A DNA stretch of 64,000 bases from Planctomycetota bacterium (GTDB lineage: Bacteria > Planctomycetota > E44-bin39), in contig SOJX01000153.1 in assembly GCA_004376375.1 (NCBI GenBank), forward strand, positions 1 through 64,000. Reading direction: 5' to 3'. Positions 51,670 through 59,557 of this stretch are shown here, one piece after another. A model generated the notes under the pieces. It made no database searches, was not told where the DNA came from, and saw nothing but the letters and a program-made list of their open reading frames with translations. Both the position numbers and the translations under genes were made by a program. The stretch's first letter is position 1; every line of letters starts with the position of its first letter.

Positions 51670-51778
51670 CGAAACTCCGGCGCCGGGGTAAAAAGGTCGG
51701 TAAGTCTCGAAAATAATCGCCAACCGATACGAGGAGGAAAAAGTAGTCGGAGGGCGTGCCGCCGGAACCGTCTACCTG

Positions 51779-54700
51779 GTGAAGGACAATCTGGAGGACG
51801 ATAATCTTCTTGCGCTCAAGCTCCTCAAGGTGCCCGGCGCGCGCCACCTCGAACTCCTGCGGCACGAGTTCACCATACTGACTTCACTGCGGCATCCGAA
51901 TATCGCCCGCGTCTTTGACTTCGGTTTCGACGAGAAAGCGGGTTCATGGTTCTACACTTCGGAGTTCCTGGAAGGCCGGACAATAACCGAAACCTGCAAG
52001 GGGTTGAGCTATGCCGATCAATCCCGCCTTTTCGCCCAGGTCCTGCGCGCGCTTGCGCACATCCACTCGCAGGGTATCGTCCACTACGATGTAAAACCGG
52101 GCAATATCATTGTCGTCGCGGACCAGAAAGCAAAACTGATTGATTTCGGACTCGCTACGACGGAAACGCCCGTCTCGAGCGCCATGCGCGGAACTATCGG
52201 TTATGCCGCGCCGGAAGTCGTGCGCGGCGAGCTGGGCGACCCGCGCTCCGACCTCTATTCGCTCGGCGTCGTATTCTACAGAATACTTACGGGCAAACGG
52301 CCGTTTGCGGACGACTCGGTTATGGAGACCCTGCGCTTGCAGGCAACCCTGGAGCCTGAAGGGCTCCGGACGCTCGATGAGAACGTACCCCCCGAACTGG
52401 AACGAATTATCCTGAGGCTTCTCGAGCGCAAGCCCGCCCACCGTTACTTCACCGCGGGCGAAGTGAACCGCGCCCTGTCGCAGGCCATGGACATCTCGCT
52501 GGAAGAGGAAACGACCGAGACGGCCATGGCTTACCTTTTGAGCGGCGATTTTGTCGGCCGGGACGGGGAGCTGAAAAGACTGCACTGCCTGATTGATGCG
52601 CTTGCAGAAAATCCCGAAGAGCTTCCGATATGGTTCATCTCGGGCGAGACGGGAATCGGCAAGAGCCGCATGCTGCACGAGGCCGGATATCACGCCCAGC
52701 TGGAAGGGATGCTGCTCGTCCGCTCGAGGTGCACGCCTTCGCCGGGCCGGCCGTTCGGCCCTCTGGCCGATATCGTGCGCAATATAATCCCCATCCTGCC
52801 GAAGGAGTCACTCGCACAATTCTCCACTGCAATAAAAGTACTTGCCGGCGAAACAACCGACATGGACGCCGCCGCGCGCGACGGAATCTTCCACGAAGCG
52901 GCGCTGATGCTTATCGATGCCGCGAAGAGACGCCCTGTTGTTATTTCGATCGACGACCTGGACGCGGCAAACGAAGAGACTCTTGCTTTTCTCAAGTACC
53001 TGGCCCAGATGCTCTGGCTCAGCCGACAGGAAAACGGGCAGGCCGCACTGCTCGTTCTGGGCGCGTACAACACGGAGGCGGACCCGGCAAGCACGGCAAT
53101 CGCCGCTATCAACCAGTTGACGGAACATTCACTCGCTGAGCAGATCTCACTTTCGCGCCTCTCCGGGAAGGCCGAACGGGAGCTGCTTTCCACCATGCTT
53201 GGCGGCTCGGAGCTGCCGAAACAGGTCATAGACGTCGTACTCCGGGCAGCCGGCGGCAACCCTCTAATAATCAAGCTGACGGCCCAGCAGTTGTTCGAGT
53301 CAGGGCTGTTGTTTTATGAAACCGGCAAGTGGCGGACAAGCGCAGCCCTTGCCGATATGCAGCTTCCCGTCGCCGGCGACGCGGCGCTCAGGCAGAAACT
53401 CGAAGCCCTGCCCGAAAGCGAGCGTACGGTCGTTGATGCGCTGGCCTGCATCGGCCGGCCCGCGGATTTCGAGCTCATAAACACGGCGTCAGGGACAAAA
53501 GCGGATGAATGTGCCGGCGCGATTGAGTATCTACTCTCCAGGCATCTGCTGAGTGCCGACGATGAAGGCGGGTATGCATTCGCAAGCGGCCATATGGGCA
53601 AGGTCGCGCGCGACGCGATTGCCGATAAAAAGCGAAAGAAAATAAGCAAGCGGGTTTCTGCTTATCTTGAAAAAACCGGAGGCAACCTGATAGAGCGGGC
53701 CCTGCTGGCGGAAGCGGCGGATATAGACGAGAACAGCCTGCGGCCGCTGCTGAAAGAGGCAGCGAAACTCGCAAAAACCATAGGCGCAATGTCGGATTCC
53801 ATTCTTCTTTATGAAGCGTTGAAGAGACACGTAACCGCACACACAGAGGAATGGTTCGAAACACTCAGCCGGTTGGCCGAAGCGTATTGGCAGACCGCGA
53901 AAATGGAAAAGGCTCTTGAATGTCTGGAAGCCGCCGACCACGATTCGCTGTGGAAATATCCAAAACAGGTGGTTCCGATTCTCTCTCTGTTCGTCCCGGT
54001 GCACCTGCGGACCGGCGCCGTCGACAGGGTTGAAACTTTCCTGAAGAATGCCCGGGAAGTACTTTCCGGCAGGGAACTGAAGCGGTTCCGCGCGGAAATA
54101 TTCTTTGCCGAAGGTCACGTCGCGCAATACAAGGGTGATACGCCGGAGGCCCGCAGGGTGTGGTTGGAATCGCGCAGGATTTTCGCGCGCCGCCGCGATA
54201 CGGAGGGAATCAACAGGCTCGACTATTACCTCATCCAGCTCGACGAACGAACGGGACGGTACGCGGACGCCATGCGCCGAATCCGCAGAATGCTGAAGCG
54301 AAAAATCATCCCGTCCGCCCAGGGCCATGTGCACAATGCCATGGGCATCTTACTTCTGCAAGGCGGAAAACGTGAGGAAGCGCTCGAGCATTTCCACCAG
54401 GCGCTCCAGAGACATGAAAAAGCCGGCCGTCTGGTTGATGCCGGATGCGCCCTTGCGAACATCGGTGCAGTCTACAGGCAGACGGGCGAATACGAAAAAG
54501 CTCTCGACGCTCATTCCTCCGCAAAACGCCTGCTCGAGATTTCCGGGGACGAGGCAAACAGCGGTATCGCGCAGATCAGCATCGGCGACGTGCATTTCGT
54601 TATGGGCAGGATGCGAGAAGCTTTATCCGCATACGAGCAGGCGCTTGAAACGGCCTTAAGAACTTCAAACACGTTCCTTCAGTCGCATTCAATACTCCAA

Positions 54701-57043
54701 CGCGGGATGGCGCACAGCTCCCTGGGCCGGACCCGGTCCGCGCTGGCCGACTTCAACGAAGCTATCCGGCTGGCCCGCGATTCGGATTCCACCCAGTTTG
54801 AAGGCGCCGCACTGTTCGAAAGGGCATATCTCTTTTCGATGCTGTGCGGAGACTTCGAAAAGGCAAAGCACGATCTCGAAAAAGCCCGCTCAATCGGCGA
54901 AGCCGGCAAACATGAACTGGTCGCACAGACAATATGGCTTCAGGCGCAGATTCTTGTGCTGAATAATGAAATAGACAAGGCAGACAGCCTGGCGCTGGAG
55001 ATGGACGGACTGCTTCCCGACGTCTACGTGGAAAAGCTGATTGCCTTCACAAGGGCCGACATATCCATCAAGGCAGGCAGGAAACAGGAAGCGGCGAAAT
55101 TACTGGAATCTCTGGAACAAGAGAAGCTGAGCGCCAATGAAGAATGTGAACTTCTCACGTTGAAGGCAAGGCACGCCCTTGCCTCGGATAATCCGCAGAA
55201 AGCTCTTGAATATGCCGATGAAACCATCCGGAAAGCTGAGTGGATGGAAGATCCGGCCAGGATTTTCAGGGTGGCCGCCGTCGCGGCGGAAGCTGCCGCA
55301 GAGGCGGATGACGACAGGGCTGCCAGAGAGTATATCGAAAAGGCTGAAAAGGCTTTTGAAAAAATTGCCGCCGAGCTCCCGGAAACGTATGACCGGCAGC
55401 GCCTGCCTGCTTCACCGTTTTTCCGCGTCCTCGACGAGCTGCGGGAAAAACACGGCGTCAAGAAAACAGGCATGCTGGAACCGGCAACGCATGACGAGGA
55501 TTCGGAATTGACCCTCGAGATACTCAGAGTTGCGGGCGTGGACGAGAGACTGCCTGCGCGGGAAGGGCTTGCGCTTATCGGAATGATTACACGCCTCGCC
55601 ACGACGGAGCTTGAAGTCGGAAACATTCTCGAGCTTGCGCTGGGCATGGTGCTGGACATAACGCGTGCGGAACGCGGTTTCATCATCCTCGTCGACGAAA
55701 AGGGGAAACAGAACCACCTGGTGTCCCGAAACATCCGGGACGATGAAATCACCTCCACCGAATACGAAACCAGCCACACCATGGTCAGGGAAGTTATCCG
55801 GACGGGCAGGCCGCGCCTCGTCGTGGACACCAGCCTCGACGAATCGCTGAAAAGCGCGAAAAGCATAATCGACCTCGGCCTGCGCTCAGTGGTCAGCGTA
55901 CCGATACCGGGCAAGAAGCGCACAACCGGCGTGGTCTACGTCGACTCCACGTCTCCGGTGCACTTCTTCGGCAAAGCCGACCTGGGTCTTCTCGAGGCGT
56001 TCGCGGAACGCATAGGGCCGATTATTTCCAACGCGGTCGAGCAGAAAGAACTGGAAATCAGGCTGCATTCACTTCAGGAAGAAGCGCGCACCCGCTATGC
56101 TTATACGAATATAATCGGCCAGTCGAAACCGATGCGGGAACTCTACCGCGTACTCGATTCCGTCACCGGCACGGACCTGACGGTCTACATATACGGCGAG
56201 ACGGGGACGGGCAAGGAGCTGGTCGCAAGAGCGCTGCACCATAACGGCAGCCGCAAAGACGGACCGTTCGTTTCCATAAACTGCGCGGCAATGACGGAGT
56301 CGCTTCTCGAAAGCGAGCTTTTCGGACACGTCAAAGGCGCGTTCACCGGCGCCGGCGCCGGCAAGGCGGGACTTATTGAATCGGCAGCCGACGGCACGCT
56401 ATTCCTGGACGAAATCGGCTCAATGCCTCTGGAGATGCAGGTAAAGCTCCTGCGCGTCATCGAGGAGCGCGAGGTCAGGCGGATCGGCGCGGCAATTCCC
56501 GTTGCCGTCGATATCAGGCTGGTTTGCTCGACCAACACACCGCTCGAGCAGCTTGTGGAAAAAGGTCTTTTCCGCGAAGACCTTTTCTACAGGCTGAACG
56601 TCGTCCGCATCGACCTGCCGCCGCTGCGCGAGCGGCGCGAAGATATACCGCTCCTGGCAAGACATTTCGTAAAGGAATTTGCAGACGAACTCGAAACCAC
56701 TGAAAAACATTTAGACAGTGAAGCTCAGAGCAGGCTCTGCGCATACGACTACCCCGGAAACATCAGGCAGTTGAGAAATATAATCCAGCAGGCGCTGGTT
56801 TCTTCCGAAGAACGCATTAGTGCCGAAGAGATAGCATCACTCCTGAGCAGGCAGCGGCATAAACCCGAGCCTGAAACTGCAGTTTCGCGTGAACTCTCCG
56901 TAGATGAATACATGAAAGAATTCATCCTCGCGCACCAGGACCGCTACGGCGAAATCGAGCTGGCAAAGAAGCTCGGAATAGGCCGCACAAATCTCTGGAA
57001 GAAGCGGAAAGCCTGGGGAATACCCCGGCCGAAGAACTTCTAG
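51779..57043 (+). CDS. Giant Ser/Thr kinase - ATPase - TPR - GAF - sigma-54 activator (paralogue, unusual 5' end)
   Basis: 1754 aa from the first canonical start, GTG 51779. That start leaves out most of the kinase N-lobe: in the same frame 51704-51778 encodes I-I-A-N-R-Y-E-E-E-K-V-V-G-G-R-A-A-G-T-V-Y-L, matching the start of the kinase at 46054, but contains no ATG, GTG or TTG after the TAA at 51701. True initiation may use ATA/ATC near 51713-51716, or the frame is damaged. Further on: H-Y-D-V-K-P-G-N (about 102), DFG (122), Walker A GETGIGKS (intact, about 289), TPRs, GAF (VRAGRP region near 1280-1420), sigma-54 AAA+ with GETGTGKE and GAFTGA (about 1520), and a C-terminal HTH (IELAKKLGIGRTNLWKKRK). 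Lies 109 bp after 46054, same strand. Confidence 0.88.
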   Translation: MKDNLEDDNLLALKLLKVPGARHLELLRHEFTILTSLRHPNIARVFDFGFDEKAGSWFYTSEFLEGRTITETCKGLSYADQSRLFAQVLRALAHIHSQGIVHYDVKPGNIIVVADQKAKLIDFGLATTETPVSSAMRGTIGYAAPEVVRGELGDPRSDLYSLGVVFYRILTGKRPFADDSVMETLRLQATLEPEGLRTLDENVPPELERIILRLLERKPAHRYFTAGEVNRALSQAMDISLEEETTETAMAYLLSGDFVGRDGELKRLHCLIDALAENPEELPIWFISGETGIGKSRMLHEAGYHAQLEGMLLVRSRCTPSPGRPFGPLADIVRNIIPILPKESLAQFSTAIKVLAGETTDMDAAARDGIFHEAALMLIDAAKRRPVVISIDDLDAANEETLAFLKYLAQMLWLSRQENGQAALLVLGAYNTEADPASTAIAAINQLTEHSLAEQISLSRLSGKAERELLSTMLGGSELPKQVIDVVLRAAGGNPLIIKLTAQQLFESGLLFYETGKWRTSAALADMQLPVAGDAALRQKLEALPESERTVVDALACIGRPADFELINTASGTKADECAGAIEYLLSRHLLSADDEGGYAFASGHMGKVARDAIADKKRKKISKRVSAYLEKTGGNLIERALLAEAADIDENSLRPLLKEAAKLAKTIGAMSDSILLYEALKRHVTAHTEEWFETLSRLAEAYWQTAKMEKALECLEAADHDSLWKYPKQVVPILSLFVPVHLRTGAVDRVETFLKNAREVLSGRELKRFRAEIFFAEGHVAQYKGDTPEARRVWLESRRIFARRRDTEGINRLDYYLIQLDERTGRYADAMRRIRRMLKRKIIPSAQGHVHNAMGILLLQGGKREEALEHFHQALQRHEKAGRLVDAGCALANIGAVYRQTGEYEKALDAHSSAKRLLEISGDEANSGIAQISIGDVHFVMGRMREALSAYEQALETALRTSNTFLQSHSILQRGMAHSSLGRTRSALADFNEAIRLARDSDSTQFEGAALFERAYLFSMLCGDFEKAKHDLEKARSIGEAGKHELVAQTIWLQAQILVLNNEIDKADSLALEMDGLLPDVYVEKLIAFTRADISIKAGRKQEAAKLLESLEQEKLSANEECELLTLKARHALASDNPQKALEYADETIRKAEWMEDPARIFRVAAVAAEAAAEADDDRAAREYIEKAEKAFEKIAAELPETYDRQRLPASPFFRVLDELREKHGVKKTGMLEPATHDEDSELTLEILRVAGVDERLPAREGLALIGMITRLATTELEVGNILELALGMVLDITRAERGFIILVDEKGKQNHLVSRNIRDDEITSTEYETSHTMVREVIRTGRPRLVVDTSLDESLKSAKSIIDLGLRSVVSVPIPGKKRTTGVVYVDSTSPVHFFGKADLGLLEAFAERIGPIISNAVEQKELEIRLHSLQEEARTRYAYTNIIGQSKPMRELYRVLDSVTGTDLTVYIYGETGTGKELVARALHHNGSRKDGPFVSINCAAMTESLLESELFGHVKGAFTGAGAGKAGLIESAADGTLFLDEIGSMPLEMQVKLLRVIEEREVRRIGAAIPVAVDIRLVCSTNTPLEQLVEKGLFREDLFYRLNVVRIDLPPLRERREDIPLLARHFVKEFADELETTEKHLDSEAQSRLCAYDYPGNIRQLRNIIQQALVSSEERISAEEIASLLSRQRHKPEPETAVSRELSVDEYMKEFILAHQDRYGEIELAKKLGIGRTNLWKKRKAWGIPRPKNF

Positions 57044-57135
57044 GTTTGTAGGTTCGTAGGTTCTTTCTTACCTACCCACCTAATAACCTACCAACCTACA
57101 AACCTAATAACCTACCCACCTACGAACCTATTCTA
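57041..57135. repeat. Octamer array with inverted halves, beginning at a stop codon
   Basis: Three units of AGGTTNNT type (starting with the TAG of the upstream gene) then eight ACCTANNN-type units. The halves are complementary (TAGGTTCGTAGGT and ACCTACGAACCTA), so the transcript can fold into a long hairpin that may end transcription of the kinase operon. Confidence 0.75.
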
Positions 57136-57154
57136 TGTGGACAAATAACACTGA

Positions 57155-57171
57155 TGTTCACTTTATGAACA
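57155..57171. promoter_or_regulatory. Palindrome TGTTCA-CTTTA-TGAACA
   Basis: Six-base arms, centred about 105 bp upstream of a sigma-54-like element, a usual enhancer distance. Candidate activator site. Confidence 0.5.
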
Positions 57172-57267
57172 TATGCTGTTTCTTCACCTCGTTTCCATAT
57201 CCTCTCTCTTTCTCATATCCTATTGTAATTACATCAGTTATGAAAACCAGGGGAATCTCCCACATCA

Positions 57268-57282
57268 TGGCATAGTTATTGA
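57268..57282 (+). promoter_or_regulatory. Putative sigma-54 promoter, weak -12
   Basis: TGGCAT, 5 bp (AGTTA), TTGA, where TTGC is expected. The leader to ATG 57366 would be about 72 nt. Confidence 0.5.
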
Positions 57283-57365
57283 TATAGATTATGTCATGCA
57301 TGAAAACAAAGTACATCATCTGCAGAATCGGCAAACCGTCTGACATGTAGGGGAGGAAGATAATC

Positions 57366-58064
57366 ATGAAACGAAGCACTATTCTTTGCACAGTTTTAGT
57401 GATATTCGGACTGCTCTTTCTGATACCGGGCTGCGGTGACAGCTACAAATCAAGCCGGAGCGGCTCTTCAGGTTCCAGCGGCGGCGGAAATACAACAGGT
57501 GGAGGTGGTGGCACCGGCGGCGGTGGCGGCAGCACCGGTGGCGGTACAAACGGAACCGCCACTATCAGTTCCAGTTCCAAATTTGCATCAGTCGACGAAT
57601 GTGCAGCCTACCTGATGAAAGGGCGCACCGGTTTCGACAAACACTCGCCATGGAAGGGATACCCGCCCGAATACGATCCGCCGGGCGGTTACCATTTGAA
57701 CCGTAAATCTCCCCTTGCCTTTACGTGGGACGATTCACTTGCCGCACGCGCACAAGCCGAAGCCGACCGGCTCGCCGGCGGAGGCGCGCAGAAGGGTGTC
57801 GAGATCTTTGGATACGGAAGCGACAGAGCTTATAATTCCTTCTTTGTCGACGCGATCAACACCGCGGACTGGATGATCAGCACCCTGGAAGACGACCACC
57901 ATGAAGTATACGGCTGGGGCCTCAACGTGGGATACGCCGCTTCCAAGATGATGTGGCATTACCACGATTTCGGCGACGACGGTCCCGTCATTACGAAATG
58001 GGGAATCGGCGCGCACGACAACGGCAACGGCTCGACCTGGTGGGTCCTGCAGATGGGGCCATGA
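57366..58064 (+). CDS. Divergent CAP-like lipoprotein with Gly/Ser/Thr stalk
   Basis: 232 aa. I-P-G-Cys23 with a signal peptide starting M-K-R-S-T-I-L as in the lipoprotein at 305. A Gly-rich stalk, then a domain with ECAAYLMKGRTGFDKHSPW, PLAFTWDDSLAARAQAEADRLAGGGAQKG, and the end KWGIGAHDNGNGSTWWVLQMGP. Same divergent CAP-like family as 10084, 13623 and 17546. ATG follows GGGGAGGAAGATAATC. The TGA after M-G-P is a real stop: the domain already ends with the family's W-W-V strand and nothing similar follows. Confidence 0.82.
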   Translation: MKRSTILCTVLVIFGLLFLIPGCGDSYKSSRSGSSGSSGGGNTTGGGGGTGGGGGSTGGGTNGTATISSSSKFASVDECAAYLMKGRTGFDKHSPWKGYPPEYDPPGGYHLNRKSPLAFTWDDSLAARAQAEADRLAGGGAQKGVEIFGYGSDRAYNSFFVDAINTADWMISTLEDDHHEVYGWGLNVGYAASKMMWHYHDFGDDGPVITKWGIGAHDNGNGSTWWVLQMGP

Positions 58065-58071
58065 TTCGGTA

Positions 58072-58093
58072 GAACAGGCATTACTGCCTGTTC
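58072..58093. other. Hairpin after the CAP-like gene
   Basis: Perfect GAACAGGCA / TGCCTGTTC stem with TTAC loop. Followed by A-rich sequence, so on the minus strand it has a U-tract and may stop transcription coming from the right. Confidence 0.65.
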
Positions 58094-58135
58094 AATAAAA
58101 AAATATCTCTCCCCCAGAGATAAATTTGTTTTACG

Positions 58136-58165
58136 AAAACGCCGCGAAGAAGTTCGCGGCGTTTT
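58136..58165. terminator. Bidirectional intrinsic terminator between convergent genes
   Basis: 13-bp stem AAAACGCCGCGAA / TTCGCGGCGTTTT with GAAG loop, T/A-rich on both sides. It lies beyond the TAA at 58237 of the minus-strand gene, agreeing with the longer, UGA-read-through gene end. Confidence 0.9.
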
Positions 58166-58236
58166 CTATTATTATGCTCGGATTATTTACTTTTTGGATT
58201 TCGCCTTCAAACCTTGAAGGACTTCGGACAGCCTGC

Positions 58237-58863
58237 TTAGTCGGCGAGGGTCAGCACCCATACCCAGCCGCCGTGGCAGACTATCGGCGGGTTCGACGCT
58301 CACCCCGTGAATCCCCAGCCGTCGCACGAAATCCCGATCCGGTTGAACCTGGAATCCGTGAGCACGCTTGTATCAAAATATTGCATTACGTGATCTACAA
58401 TTCCGGGCGCTACCGGCATCGAGTCCTTGTTGCTCGTTCCCGTTTCCCCGCAGACGTTGAAGGAAACGCCGCCTTCGGTCAGCCGCTGGGCCACGCTTTT
58501 GCCGTCCGCGGTCTGCGAATACTGTTTTTCATTTTCCGCAAGCCATCCGGCATATGCGTGGGCGACGTCGCGAATACTCTCGTCCCATTTCAGAGGGCTC
58601 GAGCGCATCGCATTTATATCGTCGAACAGGGTGCAGATACATCCGTAGTTCGACGGCGGCCGATCGCTGACTCCGCCCGTACCGCCGGTTCCTCCGGTGC
58701 CACCGGTGCCGCCTGTGCCGCCATTCCCGCCGCCGGTTCCACCGGTGCCACCGGTCGTGGGAACCGAATCACGGCTGGACTTGTGTTTCTTGCTGCAACC
58801 CGGCGCCGCGGCAATCAAGGCAAAAGAAGCGAGGATAACGATTAGGAAAGTGAAACGCTTCAT
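58237..58863 (-). CDS. CAP-domain lipoprotein, candidate selenoprotein (in-frame UGA at 58300-58302)
   Basis: 208 aa with Sec at residue 188; 187 aa if UGA stops. A-P-G-Cys23, a GGTGGT stalk, then a CAP domain: CTLFDDINAMRSSPLKWDES, VAHAYAGWLAENEKQY, GGVSFNVCGETGT and FNRIGISCDGWGFTG before the UGA. After it the frame runs A-S-N-P-P-I-V-C-H-G-G-W-V-W-V-L-T-L-A-D and TAA, which supplies the missing last CAP strand and ends L-A-D like the other UGA-interrupted CAP gene (14456). A 6-bp hairpin follows the UGA at SECIS distance. The start overlaps the stop of the STAS gene (ATGA). Both Sec-CAP genes share GGVSF[SN]VC, so they form a subfamily. Confidence 0.75.
58268..58290 (-). promoter_or_regulatory. 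Candidate bacterial SECIS hairpin (for UGA 58302)
   Basis: Minus strand: arm CCGCCG, 11-nt loop ATAGTCTGCCA, arm CGGCGG. The loop begins at nucleotide 16 after the UGA, at the near edge of the known range. The loop is larger than in the other two candidates. Confidence 0.5.
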
Positions 58864-59204
58864 GCTATCTCCTCCCGGCAGGTGTTATGATAACTGTTCC
58901 CGGTTTCGTTTTCAGAGAACTCGCTCAGGGAAATTGCGGCAAGCTCGTCCGACTCGAAATCCATCACAGGCTGGAGGACATCGATGCTTCCGTTTTGTCC
59001 GCGAATCCAGTTGAATACGGTTCTTCCGATAGAATCGATCGACGTAATCTGGCGCAGGTCAAGCCTGACCTTCCGCTGACCCGCCTCCAGCGCATTCTTC
59101 AGGAACATCAATCCTTCTCTTGCAGCATGTCCCCTCAGTTTGCCCGCCATCCGCACCAGCAGCGAGCCGTCATCTCTGAAATCTACTGTAAACGTCGCAC
59201 TCAT
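58860..59204 (-). CDS. STAS-domain protein coupled to the Sec-CAP lipoprotein
   Basis: 114 aa STAS domain: VRMAGKLRGHAAREGLMFLKNAL, VRLDLRQITSIDSIGRTVFNWIRGQNGSIDV. The Ser of T-S-I-D-S-I-G is present. Its stop overlaps the start of the CAP lipoprotein gene (ATGA), the same coupling as at 10084 and 18283. ATG 59204 follows GGAAGGAGGCAG. A sigma-54 element lies 26 bp upstream. It is the fourth STAS/lipoprotein pair in the window. Confidence 0.88.
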   Translation of the reverse strand: MSATFTVDFRDDGSLLVRMAGKLRGHAAREGLMFLKNALEAGQRKVRLDLRQITSIDSIGRTVFNWIRGQNGSIDVLQPVMDFESDELAAISLSEFSENETGNSYHNTCREEIA

Positions 59205-59229
59205 CTAACTGCCTCCTTCCTTATATATA

Positions 59230-59244
59230 GCAATATAGATGCCA
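59230..59244 (-). promoter_or_regulatory. Putative sigma-54 promoter of the STAS/Sec-CAP operon
   Basis: Minus strand reads TGGCAT, 5 bp (CTATA), TTGC: near-perfect. The leader to ATG 59204 is about 15 nt and contains the ribosome-binding site. Confidence 0.82.
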
Positions 59245-59448
59245 CGAAAACGTGTCCCTTTTGTTATTAGCATATCTCTTTGTATCTCATAAGGTTAGAT
59301 GCATTCTCGCGGGATTTATTATCCGACGTGGTAAATAAATGGACAATCTTTCTCGTATGGGGGCAATATTTGACCCCCTTCTTCAATTGCGGGTTGCTGA
59401 TTTCGGATTGCGGATTTGAATACAGAACTGAAGCTTTATTCTCCCCGC
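59245..59448. other. Intergenic region between divergent units
   Basis: No gene. It holds a GGGGG / CCCCC hairpin (59359-59378) and a degenerate heptamer array (59386-59420: ATTGCGG, GTTGCTG, ATTTCGG, ATTGCGG, ATTTGAA). Confidence 0.55.
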
Positions 59449-59477
59449 TTGCAGTCTGAGATTTCCGAGGTTACAAT
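59449..59477 (+). promoter_or_regulatory. Sigma-70-type promoter upstream of the ankyrin relic and gene
   Basis: TTGCAG, 17-bp spacer, TACAAT: the same layout as at 5629-5657, where the -10 box sits 6 nt from the start codon. Confidence 0.7.
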
Positions 59478-59479
59478 AT

Positions 59480-59557
59480 AAAAGAACGCTGCAACTCCTC
59501 CGCTCCCACGGCGGAAAGACGGGGGAAGAACTCCGGAAGGAGTCCGAGAAGAAGTGA
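59480..59557 (+). pseudogene. C-terminal relic of an ankyrin gene between promoter and next gene
   Basis: The frame encodes L-Q-L-L-R-S-H-G-G-K-T-G-E-E-L-R-K-E-S-E-K-K and TGA, the C-terminal signature of the window's ankyrin proteins (compare LLRSHGAKTGKELRKE at 60540), with no ankyrin body before it. The TGA overlaps the GTG of the next gene. It looks like the scar of a deletion joining the promoter of one ankyrin gene to the tail of that gene and the start of a paralogue. Confidence 0.75.

Noticed and set aside
57041..57135. CRISPR array
   Set aside because: Units are only 8 bp and directly adjacent, with no spacers or cas genes.
58062..58064. TGA after the CAP-like gene 57366 as another Sec codon
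   Set aside because: The protein already ends with the family W-W-V strand, and the following frame shows no similarity.
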